Origin: Elusimicrobia bacterium UBA4817
GTDB lineage: Bacteria; Elusimicrobiota; UBA8919
Direction: 5' to 3'
Assembly (NCBI GenBank): GCA_002402375.1
Contig: DHFT01000046.1
Location: 1 to 57,816 of the forward strand
DNA length: 57,816 nucleotides
This document shows positions 51,260 through 57,796 of this stretch, piece after piece. Position 1 is the stretch's first letter; every line of letters starts with the position of its first letter. Position numbers and translations under genes: made by a program. A model generated the notes under the pieces. The model searched no databases. It was not told the origin of the DNA and was given only the letters and a program-made list of their open reading frames with translations.

Positions 51260-51368
51260 TCCATTCAGGATTAAGGATTAAGTCGCTTCGACATCAGTAG
51301 TAAGAATTAAGACGCTTCGCTTTAAGGATTAAGCCAAAACTTAATTCTTATCACTTACTACTTAATCC
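51260..51368. repeat. GGATTAAG tandem words between rrf2 and metY
   Basis: GGATTAAGGATTAAG, AGTAAGAATTAAG and complementary CTTAATCCTAA words with GTCGCTTCG insertions fill the 128-bp gap. No riboswitch-like architecture is visible. Confidence 0.6.
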
Positions 51369-51379
51369 TAATTTTTTTA

Positions 51380-51859
51380 TTATATTGAATAATCCGGCGC
51401 TCTTACCGTCATGCTTTTTACTTTATCAGCAATGTCGCCGAAAGTCGTCCCGTCAATAATTTTATTTGTGTAATCCCTTATTTCCGTCCACATTTCTACG
51501 AACGGACATCGCCTGAAAAAACTGCATTTAGACGGAGCCGTCCTGCTTACACAGGAAATCGGGGAAGTTGAACCCTCCATCAAACGAATAATTTCCCCCA
51601 CTTTTATTTTTTCCGGCGGCTTTGCAAGATAAACACCCCCAACCGGTCCCCGTTTGCTCCTGACATATCCCGCACCTTTCAAGAGCAAAATAATCTGTTC
51701 AAGATATTTTACCGGAATATCCTGTCTCTTTGAAATCTCCTTAATCTGAACAAGCCTATTCGCTTTGCTCACCCCCGACTGAAGTCGGGGGCTACCGTAA
51801 TTCAGGGACAGGTCCAATAAAATTTTTAATGCATAATCGCCTTTGAAAGTTATTTTCAT
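51380..51859 (-). CDS. Rrf2-family transcriptional regulator
   Basis: 159 residues. A winged helix begins MKITFKGDYALKILLDLSL, the recognition region is RQDIPVKYLEQIILLLKGAGYVRSKRGPVGG, and three Cys follow (SCVSRTAPSKCSFFRRC; C-x8-C-x5-C), as in Fe-S-sensing members such as IscR. Its position ahead of metY-cysK-metX suggests control of sulfur assimilation. Residues about 21-32 (GSPRLQSGVSKAN) are encoded by a GTAG-foot hairpin that interrupts the usual helix-helix junction. Confidence 0.9.
   Translation of the reverse strand: MKITFKGDYALKILLDLSLNYGSPRLQSGVSKANRLVQIKEISKRQDIPVKYLEQIILLLKGAGYVRSKRGPVGGVYLAKPPEKIKVGEIIRLMEGSTSPISCVSRTAPSKCSFFRRCPFVEMWTEIRDYTNKIIDGTTFGDIADKVKSMTVRAPDYSI
51763..51795 (-). 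repeat. GTAG-foot hairpin (family A) inside rrf2
   Basis: Minus strand GTAGCCCCCGACTTCAG then TCGGGGG and GTGAGCAAAGCG. The stem is the same as at 23186-23205, but the loop reads TTCAG instead of TTTAG, so the in-frame TAG becomes CAG. Confidence 0.9.
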
Positions 51860-51870
51860 AAATTATCTTT

Positions 51871-51961
51871 TTATTCACCCGAATAAATTCGGGTGCTACA
51901 TATTGGTTTAATGCTTCGGGCTTAATCGGTCGGGTTGAAACTCAACCAAGCCCTCGCATCA
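51871..51961 (-). repeat. Composite hairpin repeat (families A+B) in the rrf2 leader
   Basis: Family A stem CACCCGAAT/ATTCGGGTG with TGTAG foot (51876-51900); family B from AATGC to GCATC with inner arm CGGGTTGA/CTCAACC (51910-51961). It lies between the rrf2 promoter and start codon. Confidence 0.85.
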
Positions 51962-51989
51962 TTTATGAGTTTGTCTATCAACTAACTAT

Positions 51990-52018
51990 ACTATAACATA
52001 AACAGATAATTTTGTCAA
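51990..52018 (-). promoter_or_regulatory. Consensus promoter of rrf2
   Basis: Minus strand TTGACA (52018-52013), 17 bp, TATAGT (51995-51990). The upstream AAAAAAAGTAC and following AAAAT match the Tad promoter exactly. The sequence just after the -10 (TATAGTTAGTTGATAG) could hold the regulator's own operator. Confidence 0.8.
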
Positions 52019-52088
52019 GTACTTTTTTTATTTTTTAAATTTTTTATTTTTGAGGTAAGCCGAATGGATAGTTTTTACCGTCTAATAA

Positions 52089-53375
52089 TCACTTTTTTTC
52101 CCACTTTAAGAGTTCGGCGACTTTTGACAGCGATGAACCATCTTTTATTTCTTTGCGGAGGCGGTTTTCTGTCTCCAAAACGTTCATTGCGCGGTTTGTG
52201 AATTCTACGGCAACATCTTTCGGAATAACGATAACACCGTCATCATCACCGACAAGCCAGTCACCGGGCTGAACTTTTATCCCTGAAATTACGAGCGGAA
52301 CGTTTATTTCGCCGAAGCCCTTCGGCTCGCCGGCTTGAGGTGTGATTAGCGTAGCAAATGCGGGAAATTTTAATTTTTTAATATCTGCCGTATCCCGTAT
52401 CCCGCCGTAAATCACGACACCGGAAACCTTTTTATTGATTGCGGAATTTGTCGCAAGTTCGCCCCATACGGCAGGCGGAACGCCGCCGGCATCAATAACA
52501 AGAACATCTCCCTCTTTTGCAATGTCTATCGCCTGAACCGGCTTCGCCCAGTCGCCGGGATAAGTTCTAACCGTTACCGCGGGACCAACCATTTTTATAT
52601 TCGGCGTTATAGAATAAATATCTTTTAGCGGAGGATTCCTGTGAAGTGCATCAGAAATGTTTGCGGTTGAGACCCTTTCAAGAATTTCTCTTATATTTTT
52701 TTCCGATACCCTGCTGAAAAATTCCGTTTTGATTTTTATTTTTTGATTGATTGCCTTTTTTATTTTTCGGGTTTCCTCTTTTGCATTTTTTGATTTTGTG
52801 ATGGCGCCACCGACGATGACAATTTCCGCGCCGGCTTTCACCGCATCAGCGGCATTGAACGAGTTTACCCCGCCGGCAATCGCAACCGGAATTCTAACCG
52901 CAGAAGAAACTTTTTTTACAAGAGCAAAAGAGATTTTACCCTTCATCTGCTCGTCAATCGGAATGTGAATATCTATGTAATCAACACCCAGTTTTTCTAT
53001 TTCTTTCGCTCTTTGGACAGCATCCGTCACGCCCAATAAATCCACCATTATTTCGGCGCCGTAATTTTTGGCCGCTGAAACGGATTCTTTGAGCGTCTCA
53101 TCGTCGGACGTTCCCAGAACGGAAACAACATTAGCGCCGGCTTTTGCGGCAATTTCAACCTCTACCCTGCCGACATCCGCCGTCTTCATATCTGCAACAA
53201 TTTTTATGTGAGGAAATTTTCTTCTCAATTCGCGGATACAGTTAAGCCCCTCACTTTTTATTAAAGGCGTTCCCGCTTCAAGCCAGTCGCAGCCGCCAGC
53301 AACCGCTTCATCGGCAAGTTTGAGGGCCCTTTTCAAATCAACAAAATCAAGTGCAACCTGTAAAATCGGTTTCAT
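52089..53375 (-). CDS. Hexulose-6-phosphate synthase fused to an RraA-like domain
   Basis: 428 residues. Domain 1 (1-205) is an OMP-decarboxylase-superfamily barrel with LQVALDFVDLKRALKLA, the VADMKTADVG catalytic DxK motif and YIDIHIPID, as in 3-hexulose-6-phosphate synthase. Domain 2 (about 220-420) is RraA-like with DVLVIDAGGVPPAVWGELA and GDDDGVIVIPKDVA. The fusion is known from archaea and some bacteria. It may link ribulose-5-phosphate and formaldehyde. No hexulose-phosphate isomerase is visible, so direction and role are open. Confidence 0.88.
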   Translation of the reverse strand: MKPILQVALDFVDLKRALKLADEAVAGGCDWLEAGTPLIKSEGLNCIRELRRKFPHIKIVADMKTADVGRVEVEIAAKAGANVVSVLGTSDDETLKESVSAAKNYGAEIMVDLLGVTDAVQRAKEIEKLGVDYIDIHIPIDEQMKGKISFALVKKVSSAVRIPVAIAGGVNSFNAADAVKAGAEIVIVGGAITKSKNAKEETRKIKKAINQKIKIKTEFFSRVSEKNIREILERVSTANISDALHRNPPLKDIYSITPNIKMVGPAVTVRTYPGDWAKPVQAIDIAKEGDVLVIDAGGVPPAVWGELATNSAINKKVSGVVIYGGIRDTADIKKLKFPAFATLITPQAGEPKGFGEINVPLVISGIKVQPGDWLVGDDDGVIVIPKDVAVEFTNRAMNVLETENRLRKEIKDGSSLSKVAELLKWEKK

Positions 53376-53398
53376 AATTTTTTAACCTCTCTTTATTC

Positions 53399-53513
53399 AG
53401 AGCGAGGAAGTTGTTGAGCAGAACTTCACGGAACACGGCTTACGCTATCTGCCGTGCGAGTGAGAGCACACCTTAAGAGGCGAGGCGGTTCTGTGAGACA
53501 ATCTTCCGAGCGT
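53399..53513. repeat. Terminal-inverted-repeat element (family D), divergent copy
   Basis: AGAGCGAGGAAGTTGTTGAGC with CAGAAC pairs imperfectly with GTTCTG and GACAATCTTCCGAGCGTTT at the right end; an inner stem ACGGAACACGGC/GCCGTG is present. The arms differ from other copies. Confidence 0.7.
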
Positions 53514-53516
53514 TTG

Positions 53517-54134
53517 TTATTTTAGTATCTCCCCCGTTTTATACGACCACAATGTTAAATCTAATTCGTCCATATTTATTTTTATTTTTCCAGAGAATTT
53601 TTTCATTTTTCGTTCTATTTCTAAATAGTTTTTATCTTTATCTGTGATTACTTTTAACTCATTCAAGCAATTTAAAATATGTTTATCCAAAATAGCAAAA
53701 CCGGAATAGCCGATGTTTCTCAGGAAATGACTTGCCTCTTTATAACCGATGCCTTTTATGTCTTTTGTCGCGGCAAAAAATTTTCTTTTTTCTAACGCTG
53801 ACTTAAAAGAACCAAACAATTTTTTCATTTTTAGCCCGCAGATTTTTTTTAAATATTTTCTTGTGTGAACGATATATCTTGCGCGGGCGTTATAAAATCT
53901 GTGATTGCCTTTAAGCAGATTTTTAATTCCCGTTTCATCCGCGGTTAAAATTTTATTTTTTATAGCGGCGATTGATTTAAGTCCCATTTTCGCCGAAGCA
54001 TTCGCCGTTAAAATGCAGAAACAGAGTTCTTCAAAAATTTCTTTGTCGGATTTTGATTTTTTGAACTCTAAAAGTCGTTTTTTTATTTCCGATTTTTTAG
54101 CGTTATGCCATTTTTTTAATTGTCTGATATTCAT
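53517..54134 (-). CDS. 8-oxoguanine DNA glycosylase/lyase, Ogg2 (archaeal) type
   Basis: A helix-hairpin-helix base-excision enzyme of 205 residues. FEELCFCILTANASAKMG, FYNARARYIVHTRKYL and the HhH segment IKGIGYKEASHFLRNIGY with catalytic Lys, then ILDKHILNCL with catalytic Asp, match the Ogg2 group, which has no N-terminal Ogg1 domain. ATG 54134 is chosen because an upstream GTG (54158) lies within a GTAG-foot hairpin flank. Confidence 0.9.
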   Translation of the reverse strand: MNIRQLKKWHNAKKSEIKKRLLEFKKSKSDKEIFEELCFCILTANASAKMGLKSIAAIKNKILTADETGIKNLLKGNHRFYNARARYIVHTRKYLKKICGLKMKKLFGSFKSALEKRKFFAATKDIKGIGYKEASHFLRNIGYSGFAILDKHILNCLNELKVITDKDKNYLEIERKMKKFSGKIKINMDELDLTLWSYKTGEILK

Positions 54135-54143
54135 TTTTTTATT

Positions 54144-54298
54144 TTTCGCTTCGCTCACCCCCGAATGAATTCGGGGGCTACATTATGGTGTGAATTTGTC
54201 CCTAAAGGGATTTCCTTCGGTCACTCCATTGACGAGGGATTGTCATGCCTTAGGCAGATCCGCCTTCGGCGGAAAATCCCTCATTCTGCAAATTCTTT
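54144..54298 (-). repeat. Nested composite repeat (families A and C)
   Basis: Family A stem CCCCCGAAT/ATTCGGGGG with GTAG foot at 54158-54182. Then an outer stem GAATTTG/CAAATTC (54192-54198, 54289-54295) encloses GAGGGATT/AATCCCTC, which encloses a paired mini-hairpin (54244-54276). It fills the gap between the PilZ-TPR gene and ogg2. Confidence 0.85.
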
Positions 54299-54300
54299 TT

Positions 54301-56163
54301 TTATTTTCTTAAAATCCGCTTAAACTCCGGCAGATTTTTCATCTCATTAAACTCGTAGGAATTTCCGGCAAGTTCCCGATAAGTTCTGTCTATTGATACG
54401 GCTTGAGCCAATGCGGCAAGTGCGGAAGATGTGTCGTCTTTAAGGGCATGAATCTGGGCAATGTTGAAAACCACTCTTGCCTGCTGCGGGTTTATGTTAA
54501 TCGCTTCACGATAAGCGTCAAGCGAGGCGTCATAAAGCGCCTTCTTTCTGTAAAGAAATCCGAGCCATTCAAACGCCTCGGTAAAATCATTTTTTTTTGC
54601 GAGCGCTTTTAGAAAATTTACAATCGCTTCATCAGAATCTATTTCATTTTTAACGATGCCCGTCTCAAAATACTCAACCGCATTTTTGGAAAGTTTGGAG
54701 CGGCTTAAAAATAAAATCGCCTGCTTAAAGTTTCCTTTCATCCCAAAAACTTTTCCTGCGGACAAATACGCCTCTTCCGGCAATTTTGAGTCAGCGGATA
54801 CTTCCAAAAACTCTTTTGCGGCGGCATCATAATTTTTCTCTTTTTCGTAACATACTCCGAGATAAATCTTCGCGAAAGATATATCTGTATTCCGCGATGT
54901 TAGAAACTTTGCTCTGATAAAGTAATTTTTTGCGTCTTTGATGCGGTTAAGTTTCAGATTTATTTTTCCCAACTCCAGAAGAGCCGTAAAATTGTCCGGT
55001 TGTAATACAAGCACTTTTTTATAGTCCCGTTCCGCATTTGCGTACATTTTCATTTTCACATAAGTATGGGCAATCTTAAGACGAACATCTACATTTTTTG
55101 GCTCGTATTTCAGAATGATTTTATAGTTTTTGACCGCGGACGCGTATTCGGGAACTAAAAGTTTTTTTTCGGCGTTTGTAAGTATACTTTCCGTGATTTT
55201 GTCTTTAATAATATATGCTCCAACAACTATTAAAAAAAACAGGACGGCAACAGATAGAAAATTATATCTTTTTATTTTTATGGATTTCTTTTTAGGCGAT
55301 ACTGAAACCGGCGGGATTTGGTCGGACACAACATCCGCTCCCGCAATAATTCTTTCTTCAATCGGCGGCGACGCGAAAGTTTCCGGTTTAGGAATTTCTG
55401 ATATAACCTCCGGCGTAACCGGAGCGACCGAAGGGAGTCCCCGCGGGAGAATGACCGCATCACTTTTTTTACTCGCCGCGATAACGCTATGCGGGTCTAA
55501 TGCTTCCTGTTTTTCCGGAATGAAAACGGGAACAGTATCCGGTTTCACCTCTTTTACAAATTCCGCGGGAATAGGCGGGATAGCCGGCTTTTCTGGTTCA
55601 ACGGCGGGAATTTTCATAACCGGAGGCGGAATATTTATTTCCTCAGATTTTTTTTCTTCAATCGTCTCCTGCTTTATATCTGTTATCACTATTCCCGAAG
55701 TTTTCTCGTCGGTAGTATGAACCTTTGCGGATTTTCCTTTTTGAGTGCAAAGCGTTCCGAACATGCAATTCTCAAAACAAAAATTTCTATCACCCTCCGC
55801 TCTTTTTTTACGACATTTTTCATAATCGTCGGAAATAAGATTTAACATCTCAACCGTTGCTTCATCAATTTCCGTAAAAGAAATGCCCGCAAGATATTGT
55901 CCGTCTATGTTTTCAAGCCGTATTACTTTCCCTTTTATCTCAAACGGCTCTATACCGCGAAGGCGGATATACAGAGAAAATGTGAAAAATTTCGGGAGCG
56001 GTTCGGAAATTGTAAGCCCGAGACCCCCGGCGGAAATGTCAACTATTTTTCCGACAATCGGTTCCTGATAAAAAGGCGGCGGGAAATGAACCTCAACCGG
56101 TTCTGCGATGCCTTCTATAACGGCAAATCTTTTGTGTTTTCTTCTCTCTGATACATCAGTCAT
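54301..56163 (-). CDS. PilZ-domain and TPR-repeat membrane protein
   Basis: 620 residues. A PilZ domain (about 7-115: RRKHKRF is the RxxxR c-di-GMP motif and DISAGGLGL the DxSxxG motif), a four-Cys cluster (C-x11-C-x3-C-x5-C, about 117-138), a long Pro/Glu/Lys-rich linker, one membrane helix (about 308-327) and about seven TPR-like units to the end. It probably senses c-di-GMP in the cytoplasm and scaffolds proteins across the membrane. Partners are unknown. The HD-GYP gene in this window could set its ligand level. Confidence 0.85.
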   Translation of the reverse strand: MTDVSERRKHKRFAVIEGIAEPVEVHFPPPFYQEPIVGKIVDISAGGLGLTISEPLPKFFTFSLYIRLRGIEPFEIKGKVIRLENIDGQYLAGISFTEIDEATVEMLNLISDDYEKCRKKRAEGDRNFCFENCMFGTLCTQKGKSAKVHTTDEKTSGIVITDIKQETIEEKKSEEINIPPPVMKIPAVEPEKPAIPPIPAEFVKEVKPDTVPVFIPEKQEALDPHSVIAASKKSDAVILPRGLPSVAPVTPEVISEIPKPETFASPPIEERIIAGADVVSDQIPPVSVSPKKKSIKIKRYNFLSVAVLFFLIVVGAYIIKDKITESILTNAEKKLLVPEYASAVKNYKIILKYEPKNVDVRLKIAHTYVKMKMYANAERDYKKVLVLQPDNFTALLELGKINLKLNRIKDAKNYFIRAKFLTSRNTDISFAKIYLGVCYEKEKNYDAAAKEFLEVSADSKLPEEAYLSAGKVFGMKGNFKQAILFLSRSKLSKNAVEYFETGIVKNEIDSDEAIVNFLKALAKKNDFTEAFEWLGFLYRKKALYDASLDAYREAININPQQARVVFNIAQIHALKDDTSSALAALAQAVSIDRTYRELAGNSYEFNEMKNLPEFKRILRK

Positions 56164-56179
56164 ATTTTTTTATCTGTTT

Positions 56180-56270
56180 CGGAGGGGGAGAGATTTGAAC
56201 TCTCGATACAGTTGTTAAACCGTATAGCGGTTTAGCAAACCGCCGCACTAGGCCACTATGCGACCCCTCC
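56180..56270 (-). tRNA. tRNA-Ser (anticodon GCT)
   Basis: The acceptor GGAGGGG pairs with CCCCTCC, the anticodon stem GCGGT/ACCGC closes loop TTGCTAA with GCT, and a long variable arm pairs TACGGTT-type bases (TATACGGTTTAACAACTGTA). The discriminator is G. 91 nt, class II. Confidence 0.96.
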
Positions 56271-56329
56271 TTTCCGACAACAAGTGTTCCTACCGCAGTC
56301 AAAATATATTCTCTTTTTCTACTGCTTAA

Positions 56330-56358
56330 ATTTTAATAAAAACGCCGATAAAAATCAA
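56330..56358 (-). promoter_or_regulatory. Promoter for tRNA-Ser
   Basis: Minus strand TTGATT (56358-56353), 17 bp, TAAAAT (56335-56330), about 60 bp before the tRNA. Confidence 0.55.
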
Positions 56359-56445
56359 GTATATGTTTTTTTGTCATTACGCCATTATTTATTTCAAAAC
56401 GGGTTTACCCCGCCTCTCGTGATACCCTGTTCTTCACCTCACTCT

Positions 56446-56856
56446 TCAGGACGAGGGGCAGGGTTTAGCGATATATTTACCGTCGGTTGTTTCCTCAATT
56501 TCTACAATATCTCCGATATCAATTTTAAGGTTTTGAGCGCCCGTACAGAGCAGTTTGGTTTTGCTTTTGATAAGTTCAACCAGTATTAAAATAACCGGCG
56601 GGATAAAATTTTCCGTAGTCACATAAAGGGTTGTGAAACTTAAAACCACGCCAAACGGCTCAAGTTCAACGGAAGATATGTCGCTTTCGCCGGTAAAGTC
56701 CTCAGGGTTCATCGCGCCGACATAAACGGCGTCAAAAGAATCGCAGTTCTCCTCTTTCATCGCCGACGCGGCGGCTTCGCACATTATTTCTTCAAGCGAT
56801 TCGTTCCTTTTTCCGAATTTTGACAATCCGCAACCCGCTATATAAATTTCTTTCAT
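56446..56856 (-). pseudogene. Deletion chimera: thiolase N-terminus joined to DUF35 OB-fold
   Basis: From ATG 56856 an intact frame of 136 residues. Residues 1-58 (MKEIYIAGCGLSKFGKRNES, ESLEEIMCEAAASA, FDAVYVGAMNPEDFTGE) match the start of archaeal-type thiolases. From about 63 (VELEPFGVVLSFTTLYVT to IDIGDIVEIEETTDG) it matches the OB half of DUF35 proteins. These two proteins are normally separate neighbouring genes, so an internal deletion likely fused them. Catalytic thiolase residues and the DUF35 zinc ribbon are missing. A small novel protein cannot be excluded. Confidence 0.7.
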
Positions 56857-56860
56857 AAAA

Positions 56861-56975
56861 GTCGCTCGCAAGCAAATTTCTTTGAGACGCTCGTCAGAAC
56901 TCGCTCTACAATTTGCTCCTGGAAAGAATAAGTCGCAAATTGAGGCTCTTCAGAAATTTCTTGCTTCGCTCCACG
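56861..56975. repeat. Terminal-inverted-repeat element (family D) abutting a start codon
   Basis: GTCGCTCGCAAGCAAATTTC at the left pairs imperfectly with GAAATTTCTTGCTTCGCTCC at the right. Its left edge lies 4 bases upstream of ATG 56856. Confidence 0.8.
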
Positions 56976-57018
56976 ATTGAAAGGTAAAAAAATCATCTCC
57001 ACTTTTCTTATTTAGCGT

Positions 57019-57792
57019 TTATCCCGTTTCAAGCAAGTATTTTTTAACTTTTTCTTTTGATAAAACAAGATAGTCCCTGTCGGGCGAAAAAACTTCAAGG
57101 GTGAGCGTGCCGTTATAATCTATTTCTTTAAGAGTTGCAATGGCTTCTTTCCACTCAACACTGCCTGTGCCAAGAGGAATATGTAAATCGTTGTAGCCAC
57201 CTTTATTGTCTGAAAAATGGACATGAACCAGCCGCTCCGAAAACTTTTTAAGCATTTTTTCAAAATCGCACTCCCCGGGTTTCAAATTGGCATGCCCCAA
57301 ATCAAAGTGAAATTTTAAGTCGGGAATTGCTATGAAAAATTCATTTAGTTCGTGGATTCTGGAATTAAGATTTTCTACCATTATGGTTATACCCATTTTT
57401 TTTGCGGCATCAACGATTTTTGACAAAGAATAAATGTTAAATTTTATTTTCTCTTCCTGCGAAAAAAAATGCGGCTGATTGAAATCGGGATGTATGTTGA
57501 CTTTCTGGACGCCCGCCTGCTTAAAAAATTCCAAACATCTGATAATCTCGCTTACCGATGCGTCACGGAGCGCCGCGAGCGGCGAGCCGATAGGAAAATA
57601 ATAAGCGGTATGACCGACAACGCCCAACTTAAATTTTGCAAGTGCATCTTTAATTTCTTTCGGATTCAGTTTGTCAATGTATGCCGCCGGCGGTTCAATC
57701 GTTAAATCCAGAAAGTCAAAGCCGTTTTCAGCCGCCCATTTTATTTCGCTGAAAACATTTTCAGCAGGATGATTCATTATTCCAAGTTTCAT
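57019..57792 (-). CDS. Sugar phosphate isomerase/epimerase-like TIM barrel protein
   Basis: 257 residues from ATG 57792. The xylose-isomerase-like TIM barrel (AP endonuclease family 2) is shown by NGFDFLDLTIEPP, VNIHPDFN, GITIMVENLNSR (metal Glu), FHFDLGHANL, VHVHFSDN and TLEVFSPDRDYL. These supply the usual metal-binding Glu, Asp and His set. The substrate is unknown. An open frame to 57807 enters a repeat edge identical to 56861-56880 and is rejected. Confidence 0.88.
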   Translation of the reverse strand: MKLGIMNHPAENVFSEIKWAAENGFDFLDLTIEPPAAYIDKLNPKEIKDALAKFKLGVVGHTAYYFPIGSPLAALRDASVSEIIRCLEFFKQAGVQKVNIHPDFNQPHFFSQEEKIKFNIYSLSKIVDAAKKMGITIMVENLNSRIHELNEFFIAIPDLKFHFDLGHANLKPGECDFEKMLKKFSERLVHVHFSDNKGGYNDLHIPLGTGSVEWKEAIATLKEIDYNGTLTLEVFSPDRDYLVLSKEKVKKYLLETG

Positions 57793-57796
57793 AAAA

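Noticed and set aside
51252..51379. SAM riboswitch or T-box upstream of metY
   Set aside because: The gap consists of GGATTAAG-type tandem words, with no kink-turn or T-box sequence visible.
56390..56450. Terminator after the tRNA-Ser upstream region
   Set aside because: CCCTG...CAGGG can pair, but no T-run follows on either strand.
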